Source of the DNA: Pseudomonadota bacterium
Lineage (GTDB): Bacteria; Myxococcota; Myxococcia; Myxococcales; Myxococcaceae
Direction: 5' to 3'
NCBI GenBank assembly: GCA_023423535.1
Contig: JAFAFL010000002.1
Span: 1 to 64,000, forward strand
DNA length: 64,000 nucleotides
This document shows positions 40,484-48,796 of this stretch, piece after piece. The number at the start of each line of letters is the position of its first letter. The first letter of the stretch is position 1. The position numbers were made by a program, and so were the translations under genes. The notes beneath the pieces are model-generated. The model was given only the letters and a program-made list of their open reading frames with translations. It ran no database searches and was not told the DNA's origin.

Positions 40484-40753
40484 TCAGTGCCAGTCGGGCG
40501 TCTGCGTGTCCGACACCTTCGCCGCGTAGACGCGATCGAGCGGAAGGTCCGCCTGCTGGTACGCCTGCCGGATGATGTCGGGGTTCGGCGCTTCGAACTC
40601 GCACAGCTCGCGGCCCTCGTCCTCGGCGAGATAGGTGCGCTTCCAGCTCCCGCCCCGCTCCTGGAGGAACGCGTCGATCTGCCGCGCCTTCTGCGACATC
40701 TCCTCTTCCGATGGCAGCTTGTCGAACTGCGACTCCGCAATGATGTGCGCCAT
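40484..40753 (-). CDS. DUF4242 family protein (nickel-binding SCO4226-like)
   Basis: 89 residues. It fits DUF4242: a beta-strand start (MAHIIAESQF), a helix with Glu/Lys, then SWKRTYLAEDEGRELCEFEAP and IIRQAYQQADLPLDRVYAAKV, matching the family core YxSxD..fCxYeAp...aGlP..rI. The Streptomyces homologue SCO4226 binds nickel and forms a ferredoxin-like dimer. Only one Cys and few His are present, so metal binding here is uncertain. The 130 bp upstream (40754-40883) holds nothing recognisable. Confidence 0.75.
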   Translation of the reverse strand: MAHIIAESQFDKLPSEEEMSQKARQIDAFLQERGGSWKRTYLAEDEGRELCEFEAPNPDIIRQAYQQADLPLDRVYAAKVSDTQTPDWH

Positions 40754-40883
40754 GTCCTCGTCTCCACGTTGATCGTTTCCTCAACGCTGGGTTCGGCGGC
40801 GACGCACATCAAGCAGCGTCCGGCAGGGGGGCTTCCTCCCCGCCCGGTCTCGGCCGTTCTCGCCGGTTCTCGCCGGAGTCGTT

Positions 40884-41390
40884 TCAGCGGAAGAGCAGCG
40901 CGTCGGCGACGAGCCAGACGACGACCCCTGCCGCGCCGAGCCCGAGCAGCAGCTTCGTCTCGGTGGAGAGGCCCTCCTTCGGCGGCGCGAAGGACGCGGC
41001 CACCGCTTCGGGCAGGCCCATCATCTCGCCGGCCCAGCGCGCGGTGCGGAGGTACTGGGCCTCGATCGCCGCTTCGTCCGCGGTGGTGACCCGGCGCAGC
41101 AGCTGCGGGTCGTGGACGATCACCTCGCACCCCTCCGCGAGTTCGACCGAGGCAGCGAGCGCCTCGCGCAGCAAGTCCGGCCGGTCGCTGAAGGGAATGC
41201 GAACCTCCAGCGCGACCGGGACGCCGGCTTCGCGGAGCGTGCCCACCTGCACGGAGCCCTGCGTCAGGCGCCACCTCCGCGAGCCGTCCGGCTGCTCCTC
41301 GACCTTGCGTGCATGGAGCGCTTCTTCGACGCGCGCGAGGTCGAAGCTGACGCCGGGCTCACGCGACTGTAGGAGCAGGTCGTAGCGCAC
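40884..41390 (-). CDS. Hypothetical membrane-anchored protein
   Basis: 168 residues from GTG 41390. A soluble alpha/beta domain (RYDLLLQSREPG near its start and CEVIVHDPQLLRRV in the middle) is followed by a single C-terminal membrane helix (LLLGLGAAGVVVWLVADALLF). It would be a tail-anchored protein with the bulk in the cytoplasm. No family is recognised. The start GTG is preceded 6 nt upstream by TATACT; the opposite strand reads TATAAG at 41399-41404 toward the RlmI-like gene, so the two divergent promoters may overlap. Confidence 0.6.
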   Translation of the reverse strand: MRYDLLLQSREPGVSFDLARVEEALHARKVEEQPDGSRRWRLTQGSVQVGTLREAGVPVALEVRIPFSDRPDLLREALAASVELAEGCEVIVHDPQLLRRVTTADEAAIEAQYLRTARWAGEMMGLPEAVAASFAPPKEGLSTETKLLLGLGAAGVVVWLVADALLFR

Positions 41391-41424
41391 GGGTCGAGTA
41401 TAAGCGGCCGAGGAGGTCACACAC

Positions 41425-42840
41425 GTGGCGGACGCGGGACGAGGTGGAGGACGTGGTGGAGCGCCGCGCGGCGGTGGTCGGTCGTTCGATCCGCGCGACC
41501 GGCGCGCAGGTGACGGCAGAGGTCAGGGACCGCAGGAACGTTCGGAGCGCCGCGAGCCGGCAACCTCGGCCGGTGCGCGTCCGGCAGCGCGCGGCGAGGG
41601 CCACCGGCGTGGACCCGACCGCGAGCGCGGCGGAGACCGGAGGAGCGGTGGCATCGCCTCTCGCGGCTCCGGTGATGGCGCGGAGGTCCGGCTCACCCGC
41701 CGCGGCGTCGATCGCTGGCGCGAGGGCCATCCGTGGATCTACCGCGCGGATCTCGACGGCGAAGCGCAGCTCGAGGGCGGCGAGGTGGTGCGGGTGACCG
41801 ACGGGCGCGGCTACCTGCTGGGCCAGGCGTTCTACTCGGCGCACTCGAAGATCGCGCTGCGCTGGCTGGCGTGGGACGACGTGCAGATCGACGCGGACTT
41901 CTTCCGCTCGCGCATCGAACAGGCGGATGCGCTTCGGCGTCGCGCGCTCCCGGGTGAGACGACGTACCGCGCCATCCACGGCGAGGCGGACCTGCTGCCG
42001 GGGCTCGTGGTGGACCGCTACGGCGACTACCTCTCCGCGCAGTTCCTCGTGCGGGGGACGGAGAAGCGCAAGGACCTGCTCGCGGATCTGCTGATGCGGC
42101 ACTTCGGCGCGAAGGGCTTGATGAACCGGTCGGACGTGACCGTGCGCCACCTCGAGGGGCTCGAGCCGGAGAAGGGGCTCCTGCGCGGGACCGTTCCGGA
42201 GACGGTGCGTTACGAAGAGGGCCACGTCGTCCTCGAGGCGGACCTGCTCAACGGCCAGAAGACCGGCGCGTTCCTCGACCAGCGCGAGAACCACGTGCTC
42301 GCGTCGCAGTACGCGCAGGGCGAGGCGCTCGACTGCTTCTCCTACGCGGGCGGCTTCGCGCTGCAGCTGGCCACGCGCGCCAGGCGGGTGACGGCGGTGG
42401 AGATCAGCGAGCCCGCCGCGGAGCTCATCCGGCAGAACGCGAAGAAGAACCGGCTCGACAACGTGGAGGTGGTGACCGCGAACGCGTTCGACTTCCTGCG
42501 CGACGCGGTGGACGAGGGCCGAAGGTTCGACACCATCGTGCTCGACCCGCCCTCCTTCGCGAAGAACAAGGCCTCGATGGACGCGGCGATCCGCGGCTAC
42601 AAGGAGGTCAACCTCCGCGCGCTGCAGCTGCTCAACCCGGGCGGCATCCTCATCAGCGCGAGCTGCACCTACCACGTGGACGAGAACGCCTTCGAGGCGA
42701 TGCTCGGCTCGGCGGCGGCGGACGCGAAGCGGCGGGTGCAGATCGTCGAGCGGCGCGGCGCAGGTCGCGATCACCCGGTGCTCCTGTCGCTGCCCGAGTC
42801 GCGCTACCTCAAGTGCTTCGTCCTGCGCGTCGCGGGATGA
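41425..42840 (+). CDS. RlmI-like rRNA methyltransferase with RGG-rich N-terminal tail
   Basis: 471 residues, against ~395 in E. coli RlmI. The first ~85 are Arg/Gly-rich with repeated RGG/GRGG units and are likely disordered and RNA-binding. The rest is the RlmI family: a PUA-like domain (WREGHPWIYRADLDG), YGDYLSAQFLVRG, the SAM site ALDCFSYAGGFALQLA, and VLDPPSFAKNK plus SASCTYHVDEN with the catalytic Cys. It would make m5C1962 in 23S rRNA. Start GTG 41425 has a perfect AGGAGGT 7 nt upstream, so the RGG tail is translated and not an artefact of start choice. Confidence 0.87.
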   Translation: MADAGRGGGRGGAPRGGGRSFDPRDRRAGDGRGQGPQERSERREPATSAGARPAARGEGHRRGPDRERGGDRRSGGIASRGSGDGAEVRLTRRGVDRWREGHPWIYRADLDGEAQLEGGEVVRVTDGRGYLLGQAFYSAHSKIALRWLAWDDVQIDADFFRSRIEQADALRRRALPGETTYRAIHGEADLLPGLVVDRYGDYLSAQFLVRGTEKRKDLLADLLMRHFGAKGLMNRSDVTVRHLEGLEPEKGLLRGTVPETVRYEEGHVVLEADLLNGQKTGAFLDQRENHVLASQYAQGEALDCFSYAGGFALQLATRARRVTAVEISEPAAELIRQNAKKNRLDNVEVVTANAFDFLRDAVDEGRRFDTIVLDPPSFAKNKASMDAAIRGYKEVNLRALQLLNPGGILISASCTYHVDENAFEAMLGSAAADAKRRVQIVERRGAGRDHPVLLSLPESRYLKCFVLRVAG

Positions 42841-43322
42841 ACGTGGGGGACTCTCCAGCGCCGCATCGGCTGAAGCGCGCGCTGGCGGAGGCCCGCGCGG
42901 TGTACCGGAAGGCGGACGCGCTCTACGAGCCGTTCTCCTGCCCCGCCAGCGGCGAGTGCTGTCAGCTCGCGAAGACGCAGCGCCCGCCCTGGCTCTTCCG
43001 CGCGGAGTGGCTGCTGCTGGAGCGGCACCTCCAGGAGAACGGCCGCCGGCTGCCGGAAGCGCGCGCGGATGGCGGCTGTCCCTTTCTCGATGCGACGGGG
43101 CTTCGCTGCAGCGTGTACGCGGACCGGCCGCTCGGGTGCCGGACCTTCTTCTGCGGAAGGCGTCAGGGCCGCGGACGCGATCCGCTGGAGGAGATGTCGC
43201 AGCTCACCCGCCGGCTGGAGGAGGCGACGCGAGCGCTCTACCCGGAAGACGCAGACGACGCCGACTGCGAGCCGCGTCCGCTTCCGCAGTGGTTCGAAGA
43301 GGCGCAGCGCGGCGCTCGGTAG
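42837..43322 (+). CDS. YkgJ-family cysteine-cluster protein
   Basis: 161 residues. Cysteines occur in CPASGECCQL near residue 35-43 and later in CPFLDA, CSVY and CRTFFC, the pattern of the YkgJ/UPF0153 family predicted to bind Zn or an Fe-S cluster. The function of the family is not established. It overlaps the RlmI-like gene by ATGA and is followed 13 bp later by a small membrane-protein gene, so the three are likely one transcript. Confidence 0.82.
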   Translation: MNVGDSPAPHRLKRALAEARAVYRKADALYEPFSCPASGECCQLAKTQRPPWLFRAEWLLLERHLQENGRRLPEARADGGCPFLDATGLRCSVYADRPLGCRTFFCGRRQGRGRDPLEEMSQLTRRLEEATRALYPEDADDADCEPRPLPQWFEEAQRGAR

Positions 43323-43335
43323 TATCTCTGCGCGC

Positions 43336-43686
43336 ATGGGCTATCGGGTCCGCAACGAGCACGGAGAGCTGCGGTTCAACTCGCTGAGCGAGCTGCGCGA
43401 GGCGTGGCAGCAGCAGTTCGTGGGCCCGGACGACGAGGTCCTCGAGGACGGCTCGACGACGTGGCGCAAGGCCTCGACGCTGCCGAAGCTCGTCGCGGTG
43501 CAGAAGGAGAAGGTCCCCTTCTGGCGCGGCGAGGCGCGCTGGTACTTCATGGCCATCGCGCTGGTGGGCGCGGGCATCTACTTCGTCCTCTACGGCTGGA
43601 GCATGGTCAGCTTCGCGATCGTCGCGGCGCTGTTCGCGTTCTTCCTCGTGTGGACGACCGCCGCGAGCACGCGGAAGCGGCGCTGA
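43336..43686 (+). CDS. Small two-helix membrane protein
   Basis: 116 residues. A soluble N-terminal segment (about 1-65) is rich in Glu/Trp/Arg and contains a short GPDDEVLEDGSTTWRKAS stretch like GYF_2-type small domains. Two adjacent membrane helices follow (WYFMAIALVGAGIYFVLYGW, then AIVAALFAFFLVW) and a basic tail. No enzymatic motif. It may act as a scaffold or targeting protein; the function is unknown. Confidence 0.65.
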   Translation: MGYRVRNEHGELRFNSLSELREAWQQQFVGPDDEVLEDGSTTWRKASTLPKLVAVQKEKVPFWRGEARWYFMAIALVGAGIYFVLYGWSMVSFAIVAALFAFFLVWTTAASTRKRR

Positions 43687-43782
43687 CGTAGTCCGTTGTC
43701 GCACCTCTCGCTGTTCGGCATCCGGCGGATCCACGAGGTCGCCAGATGCCAACGCGCGGGGGCTCCCTAATTTGTCCCGCGT

Positions 43783-45147
43783 ATGCGCGCGTCCCCCCAC
43801 TCGCTCGCCCCCGGTGCCCTCGTGGGCAGTTACGCCATCGAGCGTCTGCTGGGCGAAGGCTCCATGGGTCAGGTGTACGAGGCCCGTCACGTGCGGCTCG
43901 GGCGCCGCGTGGCGCTGAAGCTGCTGCGGGCCGGACACGCGCGGGATCCGTCCCTCGTGCAGCGCTTCTTCCAGGAGGCGCGCGCGGTGAACCGGGTGGA
44001 CCACCCGAACCTCATCGCGGTGCAGGACTTCGTCGAGGACACCGACGAGCACGGCCAGCCTCGCGCCTGGTGCGTGATGGAGCTGCTCGAGGGCGGGACG
44101 CTCGCCGAGTTGATGAAGGAGAAGCCGCTCCCGCTGCGCCGCGCGCTGGGGATCGTCGAGCAGGTCTGTCGCGGACTCGCCGCGGCGCACGCCGCAGGCA
44201 TCGTCCACCGAGACCTCAAGCCGGAGAACGTGTTCGTCAGCCGGGCAGCGGACGGGACCGACCTGGTGAAGGTGCTCGACTTCGGGGTGGCGAAGCTGCT
44301 CCTGCCGGACCCCGCGGTGACGCTGCGCCAGACGCACGAGGGCGCGGTGGTGGGCACGCCGCTCTTCATGTCTCCGGAGCAGGCCGCGGGGCTGCCAATC
44401 GACACGCGCGCGGACATCTATGGCGTGGGGTGCCTCCTCTACGAGCTGGTGTCGGGGCGCTCACCGTTCACCGCCAACGATCTGGGGACGCTGCTCACCC
44501 TCATCCTCACCCAGCCTCCGCAGGCGCTGGGCCGGACCGCGCGCTCGGGCGAGGACATTCCCGAAGCGCTCGACGAACTCATCCGCGCCTGCCTCGAGAA
44601 GCAGGCGGAGGCGCGCCCACCTTCTATGGAGGCCGTGGCCGCGCGGATTGGCGAGCTGCTCACGTCGCCGGAGCACGGCGGAGCGAGGAGACGCGGCCGC
44701 GTGGTGGCGGCAAGGGCGGCGGGCGCGGTGTGCGCAGCGGTGCTGCTCGCGTCGGTGGTGCTCGTGGCGGCGCGCGCTTCGGCGTCGGACGAAACAGATG
44801 CGGACGCGCTCGTAGGCTCCGCCGAACACGTGCAGGGACAGGCACAGGCACAGGCGCACGTGCTCGTCCCAGCGCTGACAGTGGGCCGTCCTGACGCCGC
44901 ACCGCGCGAGCTGGCAGTCGCGCACGGCGGGGTGGGCGACGCGGTGGGTCCTGGTGCCGTCGATAACGATGGCTCGGCGAACGTCATCGCGGGCGCGACA
45001 GCAGCCGAAAGTGACGCGCAGACGGCGGGCGAGGGCGTGGTACAGCGGGGCCGCAAGGGTCCCGCGCGTACCGAAGGTGGCGTGCGGCGGACTTCCTCCT
45101 CGGTCGGAGTCTCTCGCGATGCCGTGCTCAACCCGTTCCGCCGCTGA
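43783..45147 (+). CDS. Membrane-anchored Ser/Thr protein kinase (Pkn type)
   Basis: 454 residues. Hanks-type kinase domain (about 15-290): glycine loop LGEGSMGQVY (23-32), ATP lysine K46 in VALKLL, catalytic HRDLKPEN (142-149, Asp144), DFG at 166-168 and the activation-segment end GTPLFMSPEQ. A single membrane helix at about 305-325 is followed by ~130 residues of Ala/Gly/Thr-rich sequence, probably periplasmic. All catalytic residues are intact. It is the first gene of a kinase / TPR protein / Cys-rich lipoprotein operon, overlapping the TPR gene by 29 bp. Confidence 0.92.
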   Translation: MRASPHSLAPGALVGSYAIERLLGEGSMGQVYEARHVRLGRRVALKLLRAGHARDPSLVQRFFQEARAVNRVDHPNLIAVQDFVEDTDEHGQPRAWCVMELLEGGTLAELMKEKPLPLRRALGIVEQVCRGLAAAHAAGIVHRDLKPENVFVSRAADGTDLVKVLDFGVAKLLLPDPAVTLRQTHEGAVVGTPLFMSPEQAAGLPIDTRADIYGVGCLLYELVSGRSPFTANDLGTLLTLILTQPPQALGRTARSGEDIPEALDELIRACLEKQAEARPPSMEAVAARIGELLTSPEHGGARRRGRVVAARAAGAVCAAVLLASVVLVAARASASDETDADALVGSAEHVQGQAQAQAHVLVPALTVGRPDAAPRELAVAHGGVGDAVGPGAVDNDGSANVIAGATAAESDAQTAGEGVVQRGRKGPARTEGGVRRTSSSVGVSRDAVLNPFRR

Positions 45148-45769
45148 TCGCTTCGCCCGCACCGCGCTCGTCGCGTTGGCGGCCTGCGCAGCGCTCGCGC
45201 CGGGAAGGGGCTGGGCTTCGGCCGCGACACCGCAGGCACCTGTCGCGGCGACCTCTCCGCAGAACGGACAGCCGGCGCCGCAGACCGCGCCCCCTGCGAC
45301 GGCACCGACGCCCGATGCACCGGTGGCCAGCGCGGAACAGCAGGCCCGCGCCGAGTTCGAGCGGGGCCAGCGCCAGTACGACCTCGCCCGCTTCGACCGC
45401 GCCATCGGCCACTACTCGCGCGCGTACGAGTTGCTCCCGCTGCCCGCCTTCCTCTTCAACATCGCGCAGTGCCACCGGCAGCTCGGCGAGTACCGCAAGG
45501 CCGCGTTCTTCTACCGGCGCTACCTCGACACCGCGGAGAGCCCGCCCAACGCGGAGGTTGCGCGCACGCTGCTGAAGGAGGTCGAGGCGCAGGCGCCGCC
45601 CGGTCCCGTCGCCACGCGCGACGAACCCGCGGGACCGCGAACGCCGCTGCTGAAGCGGAAGTGGTTCTGGGTCACCGCGGCCGGCGTGGTCGTCGCCGGT
45701 GCCGCGGCAGGTGCGATCTACGCCACCCGGCCAGAGCCCACCACGCTGGGCACGGTGAACGCGCGATGA
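45119..45769 (+). CDS. TPR-repeat protein with signal peptide and C-terminal membrane helix
   Basis: 216 residues. A signal-peptide-like start (RTALVALAACAALA, ending near GRGWA-SAA) is followed by a Pro/Ala-rich spacer. Two TPR-like helical hairpins are at about 75-145 (RAEFERGQRQYDLARF; FNIAQCHRQLGEYRKAA). A C-terminal helix (WVTAAGVVVAGAAAGAIYA) ends the protein. This is the common myxobacterial 'TPR next to kinase' arrangement. Start ATG 45119 places it 29 bp inside the kinase gene. It overlaps the following lipoprotein gene by ATGA. Confidence 0.78.
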   Translation: MPCSTRSAADRFARTALVALAACAALAPGRGWASAATPQAPVAATSPQNGQPAPQTAPPATAPTPDAPVASAEQQARAEFERGQRQYDLARFDRAIGHYSRAYELLPLPAFLFNIAQCHRQLGEYRKAAFFYRRYLDTAESPPNAEVARTLLKEVEAQAPPGPVATRDEPAGPRTPLLKRKWFWVTAAGVVVAGAAAGAIYATRPEPTTLGTVNAR

Positions 45770-46551
45770 GCCTCGAGCCCCGGCTCCTGCGCGCGGGTGT
45801 CGCGGCGATGGCGCTGTGGGCCTTCGCCGGCTGCCAGACCGGAACCTCGCTCTGGGTGGAGGTGGACGTGACCGGCGCGCCGGCGCAGCAGCTCCACGTG
45901 GTGGGCTACTCGGGTGCGGCGCTGGTGTTCGGTCCCGCGGTGCGTCCGGAGCATGCGGGCGAGAGCCTCGTGGGCACGCAGTCGCTGCGCGTGCTGCTGC
46001 CGGACTCGCTCGCGGGAGAGACGGTGCGCGTGCGGGTGAGCGCGCTGGTGAACGGCCAGGCCACGGGCTTCGGAGAGGCGGTGGTCGTCCCCGAGCGCGG
46101 CGGCGAAGTGGTGGCGAAAGTCGGGCTCACGCTCTCGAGCTCGCGCTGTCCGGGCTGCGCGGGGTGCTGCGATGCGACGGACACCTGCGTGGCGCCGTCG
46201 CGCGAGCGCTGTGGTGGTGGCGGCGTCTCCTGCTTCCCCTGCCCTCCTTCGCTGGCGGACGGGTGCGGGAATGGCGCGTGTACCTGTGGCGGTGGTCCGG
46301 CCTGCGATCCGGTGCGCGCGGATGCCTGTCTCAACGGAAGCTGCCGGTGCGGCGGCTCCGCGGCGTGTCCTCCGGGCAGCGAGTGCGTCGACGGGCAGTG
46401 CCGCTGCACCGCGAGCTCGTGCCTCGGCTGCTGCGCGCAGAACCAGTGTCTGCCCGGGACGGCGAATCAGGCCTGCGGCACGGGCGGCGCCGTCTGCACC
46501 CAGTGCGGGAGCGGAACCTCCTGCCGCGCGCCCGGCGTCTGCGGGAGCTGA
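45766..46551 (+). CDS. Cys-rich lipoprotein
   Basis: 261 residues. A signal peptide with lipobox FAGC (Cys at about residue 23) predicts lipidation. Residues ~25-125 form a beta-rich domain (LWVEVDVTGAPAQQL and others). From about 128 the sequence is very Cys-rich, with many CxxC, CC and CGGG units in EGF- or disulphide-knot-like spacing, for example CPGCAGCCDATDTC. Such modules are frequent in myxobacterial cell-surface proteins and are stabilised by disulphides in the periplasm or outside the cell. It is the third gene of the kinase operon. Confidence 0.8.
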   Translation: MSLEPRLLRAGVAAMALWAFAGCQTGTSLWVEVDVTGAPAQQLHVVGYSGAALVFGPAVRPEHAGESLVGTQSLRVLLPDSLAGETVRVRVSALVNGQATGFGEAVVVPERGGEVVAKVGLTLSSSRCPGCAGCCDATDTCVAPSRERCGGGGVSCFPCPPSLADGCGNGACTCGGGPACDPVRADACLNGSCRCGGSAACPPGSECVDGQCRCTASSCLGCCAQNQCLPGTANQACGTGGAVCTQCGSGTSCRAPGVCGS

Positions 46552-46567
46552 ACCGCGCTCGAGTCGT

Positions 46568-47101
46568 TCAGGTCGTCGCCGGGCCGGCCTGCTTCAGCGT
46601 GCGGTCCACCACGCCCTGCACGCGGCCGACGAAACCGTCCGCCGTATAGAAGGTGAGCTCCGCGTCGCCGACTGCCAGCCGCGCGCCGTCCGGCAGCACC
46701 GTGCGCGTCTCCAGGGCCTCACCGTTCATCGTGGTGCGGGCGCTGTCGGGAAAGGGCTCGGCCCACCACTGCGCGCCGTCGAAGCCCAGCTGCAGGTGCC
46801 GCCTCGAGACGGTGGCGTCGTTCACCACGAGGTCGCAGTCCGGCGCGCGTCCGAGGGCCAGCGTCTGCTCCTCGGCGGGCGGCGCGAGCTCGAAGCAGAG
46901 GACGTCGCTCTCCGGCAGGCAGTCCTCCATGTCGCTGGCGGGGAAGCGCGTCATCCCCAGCTCCTCGCCGGCGTCGGGCACGTTCCAGGCGCCGGCTTCC
47001 CACACGAGCCACGGGTGTGGGTATCGCTGGCGAAAACCGTTCTCCTTCAGCAGCACCGACTGGCGGGCGAGCAGCGAGAGGAGAAGCGCACGGGCAGGCA
47101 T
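46568..47101 (-). CDS. FHA-domain protein
   Basis: 177 residues. The C-terminal FHA domain (about 85-165) has the phospho-Thr recognition residues: LGRAPDCDLVV, then VSRRHLQL with the Ser-x-x-His core, and a late DGARLAVGDAEL. An N-terminal ~80-residue region of unknown fold precedes it. FHA domains bind phosphothreonine peptides and are natural readers of the Pkn kinases encoded 1-3 kb away; a functional link is an inference from proximity. It is convergent with the Cys-rich lipoprotein gene. Confidence 0.85.
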   Translation of the reverse strand: MPARALLLSLLARQSVLLKENGFRQRYPHPWLVWEAGAWNVPDAGEELGMTRFPASDMEDCLPESDVLCFELAPPAEEQTLALGRAPDCDLVVNDATVSRRHLQLGFDGAQWWAEPFPDSARTTMNGEALETRTVLPDGARLAVGDAELTFYTADGFVGRVQGVVDRTLKQAGPATT

Positions 47102-47282
47102 GCCCCCGAAGTAACCACATCGGGCGCCGGACGAAACACCTCGGTGAGGAGAACGTGCACGTGCGCGCACATGACGCGTCCCGACAGGGCGATCTGATGC
47201 CGTGCGTCACGCAGCCTGTGGCGTTCTGACGCTGGCAAGGGCCCTGCAGTGTCTCCCCGCAGGGAGGATCACGGAGGACACA

Positions 47283-47477
47283 ATGGACGACGCCAAGGTG
47301 ATTGCGGACCGGCTGCGGTCGGCGGAGATGGAGCTTCAGTTTGCGCAGCGGGCCTTCGACGGGAGCGACCAGGCCCGGCTCCGCTACGCGAGGGCGCTCA
47401 ACGAGCTCGAGCACGTGCAGCGGATGGCGCTTCGCCACTGCCGCGAGCAGGACGGGCGGAGCACGCCCAGCGCGTAG
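47283..47477 (+). CDS. Small helical protein
   Basis: 64 residues, almost entirely an amphipathic helix (DAKVIADRLRSAEMELQFA; LRYARALNELEHVQRMA) ending in a Cys/Gln-rich tail. A perfect GGAGGACACA before ATG 47283 supports expression. No family recognised. A stable hairpin lies 15 bp after the stop codon. Confidence 0.6.
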   Translation: MDDAKVIADRLRSAEMELQFAQRAFDGSDQARLRYARALNELEHVQRMALRHCREQDGRSTPSA

Positions 47478-47491
47478 TGTTGGGTAGCGTG

Positions 47492-47510
47492 CTTCGCACC
47501 CGGTGCGAAG
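47492..47510. repeat. Perfect hairpin after the small helical gene
   Basis: CTTCGCAC and GTGCGAAG are separated by 3 nt (47492-47510). No T-tract follows, so it may be a Rho-type or processing hairpin rather than a classical terminator. The remaining ~140 bp before glycerate kinase contains only a further partial copy of TTCGCACC near 47547. Confidence 0.45.
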
Positions 47511-47650
47511 TGCGTTGCCCGCTCCCACGCCTGCAGCGGCGTGGGGTTCGCACCGCAGCGCGTCGTAAGGCGGGCCTCGCGCCTCGCCAGCGGCGGGCGG
47601 TGCGACGGTCTGGAAAGTGTCAGGCCCTCTGCGAGATAAGCCGCGAGGAC

Positions 47651-48796
47651 ATGGGATCGTTGCGCTCACCCGCGAAGGTCCTCCTCGCGCCGCAGGAGCT
47701 GAAGGGAACCCTCACCGCGTCCGAGGCAGTGCTCGCGATCGTGGAGGGCCTGCGCGCGGCGGTTCCACTTTCAGGTGACCGCGGAGCCGCGGACGAGATC
47801 GACTCCGTCGCGCTGGCGGATGGTGGGCCCGGAACGATCGACGCGCTCGTGGCCGCTGCAGGCGAAGGCGCGGAGGTGCGGGTGGCGCGCGTGCGCGATG
47901 CGCTCGGCCGCGAGGTGCATGCGCGCTGGGCGCTGCTGCCGGGGGCCGTCGCGATCGTGGAGATGGCCGAGGCTGCGGGCCTGTGGCGCATCTCGTCCAC
48001 CGAGCGAACGGAAGCGAACGCGCTGGGGGCCTCTACCTTCGGCGTGGGCGAACTCATCCGAGAGGCGTTGGAGGCCGGCGCTTCACGCGTGCTCGTGGGC
48101 GCGGGTGGAAGTGCGACGACCGACGGCGGGCGCGGCACGTTGGAGGCGCTGGGCGCGACCGTGCGAGAGGACGGCGACCGCTGGGAGGTGGACCTGTGCG
48201 GGCTGGTGGGCGTGGACGCTGCGCGGCTCGAGGTGATGACCGACGTGCGTCACCCGCTGCTCGGCCCGCTCGGGGCGGCGCGCGTGTTCGGGCCACAGAA
48301 GGGGCTCGCGACCGTGCAGTCGATCGCGATCGCCGAGGAGCGACTTCGACGGTGGGCTGAAGCGTTGGAGCGGGCGACGGGACGCGCCGGTCTTTCAGAG
48401 CGGGAAGGCAGCGGCGCCGCGGGAGGACTTGCATTCGGACTGGCGTGTGCGTTCGACGCGGCCATCCGCTCCGGTTTCGAAGCGGTGGCGGACGCGGTTC
48501 GACTGCGCGAGCGACTGGCGCGTTGCGAGGTGGTGCTGACTGCGGAGGGCCGGCTCGATGCGCAGACCGCTCACGGCAAGGGTCCGGCGGCGCTGGCGCA
48601 ACTCGCGGCGGAGGCGGGCGTGCCGTGCGTGCTCTTCGCCGGCAGCGTCGCGGAGGACGCGGACACTTCGCCCTTCGCGGAGGTGGTGACCGTGGCCGTG
48701 CGCGAAGGCGAAGAGGAAGCCGGGTTGCCCTCCCCTGCCGCGGCTCGCGCGAGGCTCGTCGAGGCCGCGAGAGCCTGGCGGGTGCGCGCCAGCTGA
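47651..48796 (+). CDS. Glycerate 2-kinase (GarK/GlxK family)
   Basis: 381 residues, the normal length. Family motifs are VLLAPQELKGTLTASEA at the start, ADGGPGTIDAL, LVGAGGSATTDGG and GAAGGLAFGL, and the late LTAEGRLDAQTAHGK. It phosphorylates D-glycerate at the 2-position with ATP, feeding glyoxylate/serine carbon into glycolysis. ATG 47651 is preceded by GCGAGG. No other glyoxylate-pathway gene is adjacent. Its stop codon abuts the stop of the opposite-strand BNR protein: the two TGA codons form the palindrome TGATCA. Confidence 0.9.
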   Translation: MGSLRSPAKVLLAPQELKGTLTASEAVLAIVEGLRAAVPLSGDRGAADEIDSVALADGGPGTIDALVAAAGEGAEVRVARVRDALGREVHARWALLPGAVAIVEMAEAAGLWRISSTERTEANALGASTFGVGELIREALEAGASRVLVGAGGSATTDGGRGTLEALGATVREDGDRWEVDLCGLVGVDAARLEVMTDVRHPLLGPLGAARVFGPQKGLATVQSIAIAEERLRRWAEALERATGRAGLSEREGSGAAGGLAFGLACAFDAAIRSGFEAVADAVRLRERLARCEVVLTAEGRLDAQTAHGKGPAALAQLAAEAGVPCVLFAGSVAEDADTSPFAEVVTVAVREGEEEAGLPSPAAARARLVEAARAWRVRAS

